Shown here piece after piece: positions 41,145 to 50,210 of a stretch of DNA of 64,000 bases. The notes beneath the pieces were generated by a model. The model was not told the origin of the DNA, ran no database searches, and saw nothing but the letters and a program-made list of their open reading frames with translations. The DNA is from Treponema sp. (lineage in GTDB: Bacteria; Spirochaetota; Spirochaetia; Treponematales; Treponemataceae): positions 1 to 64,000 of the forward strand of contig NZ_JAFRNB010000135.1 of NCBI RefSeq assembly GCF_017430385.1. The letters are read 5' to 3'. The number at the start of each line of letters is the position of its first letter. Position 1 is the stretch's first letter. A program made the position numbers and the translations under genes.

Positions 41145-42092
41145 TTATTTTCGTCCTCCGGTCATGTTCTTGTATTTTTTCATTGTCATAGAGTAAATGC
41201 TGAAGCTGAAGATACTTGTAAGGAAGAATGTGATTACAGAAACCGCACCTGCCATACCGTAGTTTTTGCTGAACAAATGTTTGTTGAGGTACATGATGAG
41301 GGTCATGCTTGTTCGGTTAGGATTACCTTCGCCGTTTGTCAAAATCTGCGGTACATCGAACATCTGAATACCGCCGATAAGGCTTGTAATCAAAACATAA
41401 ATGAAGATTGGCATGAGCATCGGCATTGTAATTCGGAAGAATACCTGAACCGGATTAGCACCGTCGATTTTTGCTGCCTCAAAGATGCTGTCGTCGATTC
41501 CCATGATGCCCGCCATGAGCATGATGGTTGTATTTCCGTACCACATAAGGAAGTTCATCGTAGCGACAAGGCCGCGTGTCCAGCTCTGTGAGCTAAGGAA
41601 GCGGATGTTCTCCTCTGCGAATCCCAGTTTGATTAAAATGCTGTTTGCCGGACCGTTGTCCGAGAAAATTGTGAAGAACAACATTGCGAAAGCAGATGCC
41701 ATGATCAAGTTAGGCATGTAGATGACTGTTTTGAAGAACTGCTGTCCTTTGATTCTTAAATCCGTGCTGGTGAACCATACTGAAAGAAGAAGTGATACAC
41801 CAATCTGCGGAATGAATCCTACGATCCAAAGAATGAATGTGTTTCCAATGTAGCGAGGCATATCGCTTTTGAAAACCTCGACGAAGTTTTTAAGACCGAT
41901 GAATTTAGGACCAATCTGCTGCAAACCTACGCGATAGTTTTCAAAAAAGCTGTTCGCAAAAGTTGAAATCAGAGGGATTAGCGAGAATATCGTAAAAACG
42001 ATAAAGAATGGCGCAATGAAAAAATATCCCCATCTGTTAAAATCATAACCTTTGCCTTTTTTTTCGGCTTTAGTTTTTGTTGTGTCGTTCAT
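41145..42092 (-). CDS. sugar ABC transporter permease (MalF/CUT1 type)
   Basis: The 315-residue permease has a charged cytosolic N-terminus (residues 1-18), six membrane segments and the EAA loop 'DDSIFEAAKIDGANPVQVFFRITMPMLMPIF' at about 195-225. It is the first of the permease pair, 35 bases after the binding-protein gene. With the next permease it forms the inner-membrane channel. The NDT-T-KAEKK start is unremarkable. The ATPase must come from elsewhere in the genome. Confidence 0.92.
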   Translation of the reverse strand: MNDTTKTKAEKKGKGYDFNRWGYFFIAPFFIVFTIFSLIPLISTFANSFFENYRVGLQQIGPKFIGLKNFVEVFKSDMPRYIGNTFILWIVGFIPQIGVSLLLSVWFTSTDLRIKGQQFFKTVIYMPNLIMASAFAMLFFTIFSDNGPANSILIKLGFAEENIRFLSSQSWTRGLVATMNFLMWYGNTTIMLMAGIMGIDDSIFEAAKIDGANPVQVFFRITMPMLMPIFIYVLITSLIGGIQMFDVPQILTNGEGNPNRTSMTLIMYLNKHLFSKNYGMAGAVSVITFFLTSIFSFSIYSMTMKKYKNMTGGRK

Positions 42093-42127
42093 AGTAATCC
42101 TCTTAATCCTCTCTGATTTCAGATTAA

Positions 42128-43462
42128 TTATTTGCTCAAGTTAGGGTACATCTCGATGACTGAGCGATAGAAGTTATCCCATGCCTGGTCGAGAGTTACC
42201 TTTCCGTCGAAGTAGTCTTTCATTGAAGCCTGAATCTTCTCTGACATACCCTGATCGTACTGTGTGATGCAGCTCTTATCGATGCTTGTAGCAGAATCAA
42301 GGAAGAATTTGATGTGGTTCTGTCCGCCGAGGAATGGGTTCTTGTAGTCGCTTGTTGCAACTGCTTCCATAGCTGGAACATTGTTTGTGAAGTCACCCTT
42401 TTCTTTTGCGATTGCTGTCATTACAGTTGAGTCACATGTAAGAGTTTTGAGGACATCACGGATGATTTCGATGTTGTCTGAGCCTTTAGCACCACAAATC
42501 CAAGTGCCACCCCAAGAGAAACCCTGTGGACCTTTACAGAATGCCCAGTCACCGTAAGAACCGTTACCGAGTTCTTTAGGTGCGTTTGCATCGTTCAAAG
42601 AGCTTGGAGCCATAACGAAGTCGATGAACCATGCTGGTCCGAAGTATCCGAATACTTTTCCTTTTGCACCCATGCCCTGTGAGCTTTCTGGTGACCAAAG
42701 TGAGGCTTTGTTGTTGTAGCCGTTTGATGTGAAGTTCTTTGTCTGCTCGATCCAAGCGTTGATCTGTGGATCAATAACGATTTTGTTGTTTACAACCCAT
42801 GGCTGTTTCATGTTGTCGCTGAATACGCGGAATGCATCATCATAGCCAGAAAGCATGAAGTAGCCCTTCTTTTTTGCATCTGCTGCAACAGCGTTGAATT
42901 TGCTCCAGTCTGCGAGAGCCTCGCCTACTTTTACTGGATCATCTGTGCCGAGAACATCTTTTGCGATTGAGCGGCGATAGATGAATCCGCCCGGACAAGC
43001 CTGCCAAGTAAGACCTTTGAGGTTGCCTTTTGAATCAGTCATGATGTCTTTTGTATATTTGTACTGATTTTTGATGTCCTGCTGTGAGAGGCCGATGTCG
43101 TTGATTACATCGAGAGTGAAGTCTGTGTCAACATATTTGAGTGCGTAGTCAGCCTCAACAAGGAACAAGTCGATTTTCTCGTCTGTTGGAACAGAATCCT
43201 GGCGCATGAGTGCTTCATCAAGCTTGTCCTGATAAGCACTGCCCTGGTTTGGTGTCATGACCCAGTTGACTTTTACATCAGCAGGAAGTTTTTTAGCGTA
43301 GTAGTTGTTAAAACGCTCCTGGAATTCTTCGTTCCAAACATAAATGTTCAAAACTTTTCCAGCTTTTGGTGCAGCTGCTGGTGCTTCTGCCTTTTTCTCT
43401 TTACATCCGTTGAGAGCAACGAGAGAAGCGAGTGCCATTGCGGCAACAACGATTTTTTTCAT
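42128..43462 (-). CDS. sugar ABC transporter binding lipoprotein
   Basis: The 444-residue extracellular solute-binding protein (family 1, CUT1) has a lipobox ALNGC at about residue 20, then a Lys/Ala/Pro-rich linker and the mature fold from about residue 38 (VLNIYVWNEEFQERFNNYYAKKL). Aromatic residues are frequent (WQACPGGFIYRR, GYFGPAWFIDF), as in oligosaccharide binders. AAAGGAGG precedes the ATG and a clear promoter lies at 43510-43538. It is the first gene of binding protein, permease, permease, hexokinase. It is divergent from an AraC-type regulator that probably controls it. Confidence 0.93.
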   Translation of the reverse strand: MKKIVVAAMALASLVALNGCKEKKAEAPAAAPKAGKVLNIYVWNEEFQERFNNYYAKKLPADVKVNWVMTPNQGSAYQDKLDEALMRQDSVPTDEKIDLFLVEADYALKYVDTDFTLDVINDIGLSQQDIKNQYKYTKDIMTDSKGNLKGLTWQACPGGFIYRRSIAKDVLGTDDPVKVGEALADWSKFNAVAADAKKKGYFMLSGYDDAFRVFSDNMKQPWVVNNKIVIDPQINAWIEQTKNFTSNGYNNKASLWSPESSQGMGAKGKVFGYFGPAWFIDFVMAPSSLNDANAPKELGNGSYGDWAFCKGPQGFSWGGTWICGAKGSDNIEIIRDVLKTLTCDSTVMTAIAKEKGDFTNNVPAMEAVATSDYKNPFLGGQNHIKFFLDSATSIDKSCITQYDQGMSEKIQASMKDYFDGKVTLDQAWDNFYRSVIEMYPNLSK

Positions 43463-43509
43463 ACTTTTTTCCTCCTTTTAGTATGACTTTTCGTTATATA
43501 ATATATTTT

Positions 43510-43538
43510 ATTATAACCCTGATACTCTTATACTACAA
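43510..43538 (-). promoter_or_regulatory. promoter of the sugar ABC operon
   Basis: On the minus strand, TTGTAG (43533-43538) and TATAAT (43510-43515) are 17 bp apart, about 48 bases before the ATG. Confidence 0.7.
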
Positions 43539-43638
43539 CCTTTTCGTGATAAAGTCTAAGGGTCAATCGGGTATAAAAATATAAAAATTTTGTAAAAAAT
43601 ATCAATATTTTGGGATTTTTTCAGTATTCAACAGGGTA

Positions 43639-43658
43639 ATCTTATTATATAATAAGAT
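43639..43658 (+). promoter_or_regulatory. perfect 20-bp palindrome before the AraC-type gene
   Basis: ATCTTATTATATAATAAGAT is its own reverse complement and ends 24 bases before the regulator's ATG. It contains TATAAT, so it could be a -10 region overlapped by an operator, perhaps for autoregulation. Confidence 0.55.
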
Positions 43659-43682
43659 ATCAATTTTCTGGGGATGTCATAA

Positions 43683-44441
43683 ATGGGAATACAGGACGAA
43701 CTCGCAAAGGTTGAATTCAAGAATCGCGAATATCTCATAAAGCATATTTCTTATGATCGGGAAATGGCTTTTTATCAAAGCATCGGCAATGGCGATATGG
43801 AGGAGATGAAACGCCTTTTCATACCGTTCAATGTCGAGGGCTTTGGAAAACTGAGCGAAAATCCTCTCCGCAATTTAAAGTATCATCTTATAATTACGGT
43901 GGCCATGATTACGCGGTATGTAATCGAGGCCGGACTTGAAATGGAGGCTGCCTATAATCTCAGCGACATTTACATCAGAAAAATCGATGTATGCGGTGAC
44001 GAGGACAGCATCCGTAAAATCCATGAGGAGCTTTGCGAGGCTTATGTCAAGCGAATGCAGGCCTGCAAAAGGCGTCGGTTGTACTCAAAGCCGGTTTCCC
44101 AGTGTATTGATTACATTTATGACAATCTCCATGAGAAGATTTCCCTTGAGGATCTTGCCGAAGTTTCCGGGGTCAGCAGTTCCTACATATCAAAACTTTT
44201 TCATTCTGAGGTAGGAATTACAATCGCCCAGTACATCCAGAAAAAGAAGATCGAGGCTGCGAAAAATCTTCTGTTGTTCACTGATTATTCCATCACTGAT
44301 ATTTCAAACTACATGCAGTTCAGCACGGAAAGCTATTTTATCAGCGTTTTCCGTAAGTTCTGCGGGGTTACGCCCAAGAAATTCCGGGAAGTTCACTTCC
44401 GCTCGAAATTATCCAAAAGCGCAAGCCCAAAAGACGACTAG
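43683..44441 (+). CDS. AraC-family transcriptional regulator
   Basis: The 252-residue protein has a C-terminal AraC/XylS DNA-binding domain (about 140-245). The first helix-turn-helix includes ISLEDLAEVSGVSSSYISKLFHSEVG. The second ends with the family signature ITDISNYMQFSTESYFISVFRKFCGVTPKKFR. The N-terminal 135 residues are alpha-rich, without a recognisable cupin, so the ligand is not evident. It is divergent from the sugar ABC operon across a 220-base region holding both promoters and a perfect palindrome, and convergent with the phosphorylase-like gene (11-base gap). It most likely activates the glucan transport operon. Confidence 0.9.
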   Translation: MGIQDELAKVEFKNREYLIKHISYDREMAFYQSIGNGDMEEMKRLFIPFNVEGFGKLSENPLRNLKYHLIITVAMITRYVIEAGLEMEAAYNLSDIYIRKIDVCGDEDSIRKIHEELCEAYVKRMQACKRRRLYSKPVSQCIDYIYDNLHEKISLEDLAEVSGVSSSYISKLFHSEVGITIAQYIQKKKIEAAKNLLLFTDYSITDISNYMQFSTESYFISVFRKFCGVTPKKFREVHFRSKLSKSASPKDD

Positions 44442-44452
44442 AAAGCCTTGAA

Positions 44453-47400
44453 TCAGCTTACGGTCGCCTGAATTTCAGAAATTTCTCCGCTTCTTGAGAA
44501 CAGGAGGCGGCTTTCTTCTTCTGGAAGGATGCTGCCTTTAAAACTGAGCGTTTTTCCGTCCTTCATGATTACAGTCAGATTTTTCTCCTTGCCCTGAGTG
44601 TAGGTAATTTTTGTTCCGCACCAGGTAAAGTGAATCTGATTGCTGTCGGTGAAATCCTTTTTTTCAAGATATGTCGGGTTGAACACGGCTTTTCCGTCAT
44701 CGATGTCGAGTCCGAGTTCACGCCAGCGGCAGATGATTTCTTCTTTTACTTGTCCTGTCATGCCCGGCTGTCTTGCGCCCTGTTTGAAAGGCGTGTGCGA
44801 GTATGGGTCGAACGGGAATGCTCCGTATTCCTGTGGCGTTTTGCTGCTTCCAAGACCTTTTTTGACATCCTTGTAGAATGAGATGAACGGATCTTTGGAA
44901 TTTACGATGTTTTCCTGAACGGCGAGCAGGAGTTTTGAGACCATGTGCCAGTAAATGCAGCCAAGTCCTTCGTAAGCGTAGAAAGTTCCTGAACGGCCGG
45001 TGAAGCTCTGGTGATTGAAAATCTTTTCGTAGAGCTTGAGCAGTGCTTCTTTTTCATATTTGTTAGGCTTTTTCTCATCGGAAAGTGAATCAATTGCCTT
45101 TTCGAGACATTCGGCGTTTCGGAATTCCGCGTTGAAGTGGTATGTTCCGCCCAAATCCCGGAGAATGATTGAATTTCCTGTTCGTTTTAAGAAGTCCTCA
45201 AGGCCGCGCAAATCTGTCGTTTTGAATGCGTTTTTCTCCATGAATGTCGGAAGAGGAGTGTTAGGGTAGAGCATGTAAGAATGTTGGTTTTCCTCGAACA
45301 GGTCGCTTCCGTGCATTTTTTCCAGGACCAGCTTTTTCTCGTTTTTGTTGAGAACCGCGCAGCTGAGTGCGGCAACCTGGCCTTCGAGCATGAGCTTGAG
45401 GTTGACGATGTTGATTTCTTCTTCTGAGACAACGACTGAGTTGTATGAATGGAAGAGTCCGTCAGAGCGTTTGTTTGCTTCAATTGATTTTTTAAGGGCT
45501 TCTTCAAAAACTTTGAGGCTTTGTATGATTTTTCGGGCAGAAAGCTGCTCGTAATCCTCAGAGAAGCCGTTTTTGTAGAGGCTCGTGCGTTCTTTTTCGA
45601 AAAGCAGTCCGATTTCGTCAGTGAAAATTTTTCTTTCTTTGTTTGTGATTCCTTCGCTGGTTCTTGAGCTAAAATTCTTGTAAATTTCAACCGTTTTTTG
45701 AAGGGTTTTCGCTACGGTTTTGTTGATTTCAAAAGTTCCGTCTGAATCTTCAAAAAGTTTGATGAGGAAGGAAATCATTCGGGCGAGGTAACACATCGTT
45801 ACGACGGAAGTTCCCCAGCCTGCAAGCGCGTTGTTCGCATCATTCCACTCTGGACGCTGCATGTTCATCCAGATTCCTGCTTCCGGGATGTGGTTGAGCA
45901 TTTTTGCGAGGATGAGCTGCGTGATTTTTGTCGCCATTGTCGTGAGGAGAAGCTTTGAGTCCTTTCCGAGCAGGCAGCGTGCGTCAGTTCCGAAATTTAT
46001 TTCTTTTTCGCGGAGTTTTTTGTCCAAATCGTAGTCAAATCTGATTGAATTCCGCGGATCTTTGAGAATCTCTTCGTAGCTCTTGATTCTGTAAGGAATG
46101 TTCGCCGTTGAGAAGACTTTTTCGTTCATCAGCGAGAGAAGTTCCTTCTTGTTGTATTTTGCGAGGAATTCAAGGATTTTCTGGAGGTAAATTACCTGAT
46201 GGTCGCCCCAGAATCCGAACTGCGCCCACGGGTTTCCTTCTTCCGGAACTTCCCAGTCCAAACCTTCGCGGCTGATTCGGTACGGATTGTAGCCTTCGAT
46301 GGTCATTGTGTTGAGGAAGACTGAGCATACATTTACGGCATATTCCGGATAAGACCAGAGAAGTGCTTCCCAGTTCTGGAAAATGTCGCGCCAGTTGCCC
46401 TCGTAGCTGATTTTTTCTGAGCCGTCCTGTGCAATCAGGTCGATGTTGAAGCGGTTCCACGGTCGGCTTGGGTCTCCGTGCCTGCGTGAGAATGTGAGCG
46501 GGAGATATTCGAGGAACATTCGTTTGAGCTGAGTGTCGCCGTTGCTAAAAACAAGTTCTTTAAGCTCGTTTCGGCTGACAGAATCTTTTGAAGCGAGGTT
46601 TGAGCCGTTTATGAGCGATTCGATTTGTGCCCCTGCTTCCTTGTTGCGGTTTTTTGCGAAATTTACGAAGTCGCTCAGCCTGATTTTGCCTTCGTCTGCG
46701 AAAATTCCGCCTCGCATGATGTTGAACATGACGTTTGTGCGGTGGTGAAGGTCGGAAATCGCATTTCCTGATGTCTGAACGCCGTCCGCCTCAGCAATTT
46801 TTTCATTGAGTGCCAAGTCAGTCGCTTTTATATCCTCGGCGAGAAGTTTCCATGCGTTTTCGCGGTTTTCAATTTGGGATTTGAGTTCCATGAGCTTTGA
46901 AACATCGTAATCAACATCAAAAACCTGCTCCCAACATTCCGCGCTTTTTCCGTGAAGCTCGCTCTGGTGGATGATGAAGCATTGCCCGCGCTTTCCGTTG
47001 AGTTCCTTTTTTTGTGCCTGAAGGAAATCCGATTTGCCTGAGAGGAACATTTCGATTGAGTCCTCGGAAAGAATGATCGGGTCGTTCGTGGTGAACCAGC
47101 AGACATTTGTTTTTAAAGATTCGCTCGGCTCGGCCTTGTCAGTTACGATTGATGAGAGCGTGAAAAGGGCTGTGTTTGAGACTGGCTCGATTTCAGTCTT
47201 TTTGTATGCGTCGAGAAGAACGCTTTTGTTGTTCTGGATGTTGCTGTCGCATGATGACGGCAGGATGTTGCGGCATCCGTCAAGAATTTTCAGCGTGATT
47301 CTTTTGTCAGTGAGATTTTCGATTCGGCAGCATTTTACGAGTCCGAATTTTGCGCTTGAAGTCCAGCCGTATCGGAAGGAAATTCCTGCGAGAAGATTGA

Positions 47401-47794
47401 TTTCCTCAAACCAGATTTTGCTTCCGTTGAGATTTTTGTAAAGGTTCCGCTGAATGCCGATTTCTTCGTTGTACCGGCCGATTCCTGTGCTGAAAAGATT
47501 TTCAAACGGCTGCCAGATAATGCCTCTTTTTCCTTCGCTTTTGATTTTGATTATCGTGATGGAGCCGGTCGTGCCTTTTATGTCCTGAATTTTGTCGCAT
47601 GTGTAATATGGGAAAATCGGGTGGTCACAGTTTTTTCGTCCTGCTGTAATTCCTCCCTGCGCCCAGCAGAAATTCCATACATCGCTGGAACTTGTGATGG
47701 TCATGAAAAAATCTTCCATCGCATCAAAGTTTTCGATTTTGTAAAATTCTTCACCGTCCAGAAAAACTGGAGTTCCGGAAACACTTTTTTTCAT
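44453..47794 (-). CDS. large GH94/149/161-like protein, putative glucan phosphorylase
   Basis: This 1113-residue cytosolic protein has no signal peptide; GGAGGATAAA precedes the ATG. The N-terminal third is beta-sandwich-like (WAQGGI, RYNEEIGIQRNLY, FRYGWTSSAKFGLVKCCRIEN). The middle and C-terminal part looks like an (alpha/alpha)6 barrel, with SYEGNWRDIFQNWEAL, GFWGDHQVIYLQKILE, MQRPEWNDANNALAGWGTSVV and YEGLGCIYWHMVSKLL. 'PEWNDANNAL' recalls the DWNDG catalytic-acid loop of GH94 phosphorylases. The length of about 1,100 fits the GH149/GH161 beta-1,3-glucan phosphorylases. Neighbouring GH16 laminarinase, sugar importer and hexokinase fit that role. The assignment rests on motifs and context only. 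Confidence 0.55.
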   Translation of the reverse strand: MKKSVSGTPVFLDGEEFYKIENFDAMEDFFMTITSSSDVWNFCWAQGGITAGRKNCDHPIFPYYTCDKIQDIKGTTGSITIIKIKSEGKRGIIWQPFENLFSTGIGRYNEEIGIQRNLYKNLNGSKIWFEEINLLAGISFRYGWTSSAKFGLVKCCRIENLTDKRITLKILDGCRNILPSSCDSNIQNNKSVLLDAYKKTEIEPVSNTALFTLSSIVTDKAEPSESLKTNVCWFTTNDPIILSEDSIEMFLSGKSDFLQAQKKELNGKRGQCFIIHQSELHGKSAECWEQVFDVDYDVSKLMELKSQIENRENAWKLLAEDIKATDLALNEKIAEADGVQTSGNAISDLHHRTNVMFNIMRGGIFADEGKIRLSDFVNFAKNRNKEAGAQIESLINGSNLASKDSVSRNELKELVFSNGDTQLKRMFLEYLPLTFSRRHGDPSRPWNRFNIDLIAQDGSEKISYEGNWRDIFQNWEALLWSYPEYAVNVCSVFLNTMTIEGYNPYRISREGLDWEVPEEGNPWAQFGFWGDHQVIYLQKILEFLAKYNKKELLSLMNEKVFSTANIPYRIKSYEEILKDPRNSIRFDYDLDKKLREKEINFGTDARCLLGKDSKLLLTTMATKITQLILAKMLNHIPEAGIWMNMQRPEWNDANNALAGWGTSVVTMCYLARMISFLIKLFEDSDGTFEINKTVAKTLQKTVEIYKNFSSRTSEGITNKERKIFTDEIGLLFEKERTSLYKNGFSEDYEQLSARKIIQSLKVFEEALKKSIEANKRSDGLFHSYNSVVVSEEEINIVNLKLMLEGQVAALSCAVLNKNEKKLVLEKMHGSDLFEENQHSYMLYPNTPLPTFMEKNAFKTTDLRGLEDFLKRTGNSIILRDLGGTYHFNAEFRNAECLEKAIDSLSDEKKPNKYEKEALLKLYEKIFNHQSFTGRSGTFYAYEGLGCIYWHMVSKLLLAVQENIVNSKDPFISFYKDVKKGLGSSKTPQEYGAFPFDPYSHTPFKQGARQPGMTGQVKEEIICRWRELGLDIDDGKAVFNPTYLEKKDFTDSNQIHFTWCGTKITYTQGKEKNLTVIMKDGKTLSFKGSILPEEESRLLFSRSGEISEIQATVS

Positions 47795-48003
47795 TTTATC
47801 CTCCGTGCCACTTACTTTTGTAAATTATTGCCTTGAAATTTTGAAAAAAACTATCAAAAATATTAAAATTATATCAAAGAATTATTCTAATTCAATTTTT
47901 AATAAATCGCAAAAAAAAGATATTTTTTCAAAATTTTTGCTATGGTTATGGCGGGAACGATTGTATAAATGAAATAAATGTGTTTTTAAAAGGGGGCATT
48001 TTT

Positions 48004-49203
48004 ATGAAAAAATGTTTGATTCTTGTTTTTCTTTCTATATTATCACTCTCGGCGTTTGCGGGCGAAAAGTATAATTTCAGCTCAAAGGGTGCCGTAAAGG
48101 ATAAAAAATCTGTTCAGTTCAATGAATGTACTGCTCTGGAACTTGCTGAAAAAATGAAGTGCGGTTGGAATTTGGGCAACACTCTGGATGCAAACGGCAA
48201 AACAGGGCTTGCTTCTGAGCAGAGCTGGGGACAGCCTGAGACGACAAAAGAAATGATTGATGCAATTGCTGCTGCCGGATTCAAGACGATTCGAATTCCT
48301 ACAAGCTGGGCGAACCATCTTGTTGATTCGAATTATACTATTGATCCGGCATGGATGGCCCGCGTTAAGCAGATTGTTGACTGGGCTGTTTCGGACGGAC
48401 TTTATGTTATTTTGAATGACCATCATGACAATTACGAGAGGGAAGGGCTGATGCCGAAAGGGAAGGGCTATTATCCAAGCTCTTTGAACTACAACGAATC
48501 GATGTTTTTTGTAAGGAATGTCTGGGCTCAGATTTGCGTGGCATTCAACAAGGGCTACGACGAGCATCTTATTTTTGAGGTTTTGAATGAGCCTCGTCTT
48601 CGCGGGCATGACCATGAGTGGTGGTACAATCAGGGCTGCACGGTCTGCAAGGATGGCGCAAAAAATCTTAACAAGCTCAATCAGCTTGCGCTCAATACAA
48701 TCCGTGCTTCGGGCAAGAACAATGCAAAACGATTTGTGATGGTGACAGGTCTTGCGGCATCAATAAATTCTTACCAAGCGGATGAATCTTGGAAGCTGCC
48801 GGAGGATTCTGCTAATGGAAAGCTTTTGATTTCTGTTCACCTGTATTCACCGTATTCTTTTGCGATGGAAAATCCTGGCGAAACGGTTTTTATGGAAAAA
48901 CATCAGAATGAACTTGCGTATAATTTTTCTTGGCTGAATGATCGTTTTGTCTCAAAGGGAATTCCTGTGATTATCGGAGAATTTGGCGCGACCAACAAAA
49001 ACAATCTTGAAGAGCGCGTAAAATGGTTTGAATATTTCGTTGGTGAATCTCACAAGTACAAAATGGTCTGCTGTCTTTGGGATAACGGCGACCCGAACGC
49101 AAAAAACACTTTCGAGGAAAAATTCGGATTCTTCAACAGAAAGGAAAGAACATGGTTCTTCCCAGAAATTATCGAAGCGATTGTAAAGAATTCCGGGGAA
49201 TAA
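48004..49203 (+). CDS. secreted GH5 (subfamily 4-like) glucanase
   Basis: The start is at 48004, after AGGGGGC. The product has 399 residues with a signal peptide (MKKCLILVFLSILSLSAFA) and no lipobox. The catalytic domain has CGWNLGNTLDANG, FKTIRIPTSWANH, LNDHHDN, FEVLNEPRLRG (acid/base Glu) and VIIGEFGATNKNN (nucleophile Glu). It is a paralogue of the lipoprotein at 37786, with the standard GEFG nucleophile motif and an extra Cys-containing loop (WWYNQGCTVC). It is divergent from the phosphorylase-like gene. It probably releases oligosaccharides from beta-1,4- or mixed-linkage glucans or xyloglucan outside the inner membrane. Confidence 0.93.
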   Translation: MKKCLILVFLSILSLSAFAGEKYNFSSKGAVKDKKSVQFNECTALELAEKMKCGWNLGNTLDANGKTGLASEQSWGQPETTKEMIDAIAAAGFKTIRIPTSWANHLVDSNYTIDPAWMARVKQIVDWAVSDGLYVILNDHHDNYEREGLMPKGKGYYPSSLNYNESMFFVRNVWAQICVAFNKGYDEHLIFEVLNEPRLRGHDHEWWYNQGCTVCKDGAKNLNKLNQLALNTIRASGKNNAKRFVMVTGLAASINSYQADESWKLPEDSANGKLLISVHLYSPYSFAMENPGETVFMEKHQNELAYNFSWLNDRFVSKGIPVIIGEFGATNKNNLEERVKWFEYFVGESHKYKMVCCLWDNGDPNAKNTFEEKFGFFNRKERTWFFPEIIEAIVKNSGE

Positions 49204-49236
49204 ACGCCAAAAGAAAAAGGTTTATATTTGGAAAAG

Positions 49237-49461
49237 AAAAGCAAAAACAAGCGTAGGCGGCAAGCACTGGCGTTGTTGTGCTTGTTTGGTTATGGCATGA
49301 ATCCACTTTGTGCGAGCGAAGCGAGTCTAATTTCCGATTTCGCACAACCTAGCGAGCGTCAAGAAAACTTGCGAGGCAAGTTTTTAGCGAGTCTCCGAAG
49401 CAGCTGTGCTGCGTAGGTGGATTCTAATGCCATGTTCCCGCCGGGAGCTTGTTTTTGTTTT
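49237..49461. repeat. foldback element with nested hairpins
   Basis: AAAAGCAAAAACAAGC (49237-49252) is nearly the inverse of GCTTGTTTTTGTTTT (49447-49461). Inside, ATGGCAT-GAATCCAC pairs with GTGGATTCTAATGCCAT. Nested hairpins include AAAACTTGC-GAG-GCAAGTTTT, CAAGCAC/GTGCTTG and GCAGC/GCTGC. The 225-base unit lies between convergent genes and looks like a MITE-type or foldback repeat. Confidence 0.6.
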
Positions 49462-49479
49462 ATCTAGTTAATTGTAAAA

Positions 49480-50199
49480 CTATTTCTTTTGTCCGTAATA
49501 TGCGTTCGGACCGTGCTTTCGCTGATAGTGCTTGTCGATGATGTATGCCGGAAGCTGTGTTGCCGCCGGGTTCACTTGAAGCGTGATTGTCGCCATTTTT
49601 GCGACTTCTTCAAGGACTGCCGCATTGTAAACGGCTTTGTCAGGTGTCGCACCCCATGTGAAAGGCCCGTGACCTGCGACCAGAACCATCGTCGTTTCAG
49701 CCGGATGCAAGCCTTCGTCGGCAAAGTGTTTTACAATCAGGTTGCCGGTTTCAAGCTCGTAGTTGCGTGTGAGCGCGTCTTTTGTGATGTAAGGCGTGCA
49801 TGGAACTACCGACTGAATGTGGTCAGCGTGTGTCGTTCCGAAAAGCGGGATTGGCCGCTGAGCCTGTGCCCAACCGACCGCGTAAGTCGAGTGAGTGTGA
49901 ACGATTCCGCCGATTTTTGCCCCGCCTTTTACAGCCCATTCTTTGTAGAGAACGAGATGCGTGTTCGTATCGCTCGATGGATTCAATTCTCCTTCAACAA
50001 CTTTTCCATCCAAATCAACAACTACCATGCTGTCAACAGTAAGCTCAGGATATGCGACTCCAGACGGCTTGATTGCGAAAACACCGGCATCCGGGTCGAA
50101 TGCCGAAACATTGCCCCAGGTGTAAATCGCGAGTTTTTGTGCAGGAATCTGCATGTTGGCTTCGTAAGCCTGTTCTTTTATTGTCTGAAACATGCTCAT
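49480..50199 (-). CDS. araD: L-ribulose-5-phosphate 4-epimerase
   Basis: The start is at 50199, after AAGGAG. The product has 239 residues of the class II aldolase/AraD family: TWGNVSAFDPDAGVFAIKPSGVAYPEL, SSDTNTHLVLYKEW, IVHTHSTYAVGWAQAQRPIPLFGTTHADH (zinc-binding His residues) and LVAGHGPFTWG. It converts L-ribulose 5-phosphate to D-xylulose 5-phosphate in the cytosol. It is the last gene of the leftward arabinose operon, 11 bases after araA, and has the same leader AAGGAGACAAAAA as araA. Confidence 0.95.
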   Translation of the reverse strand: MSMFQTIKEQAYEANMQIPAQKLAIYTWGNVSAFDPDAGVFAIKPSGVAYPELTVDSMVVVDLDGKVVEGELNPSSDTNTHLVLYKEWAVKGGAKIGGIVHTHSTYAVGWAQAQRPIPLFGTTHADHIQSVVPCTPYITKDALTRNYELETGNLIVKHFADEGLHPAETTMVLVAGHGPFTWGATPDKAVYNAAVLEEVAKMATITLQVNPAATQLPAYIIDKHYQRKHGPNAYYGQKK

Positions 50200-50210
50200 T
50201 TTTTGTCTCC

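Noticed and set aside
49228-49416. 62-codon open frame after the second GH5 gene
   Set aside because: It lies within the foldback element and is made of its hairpin sequence.
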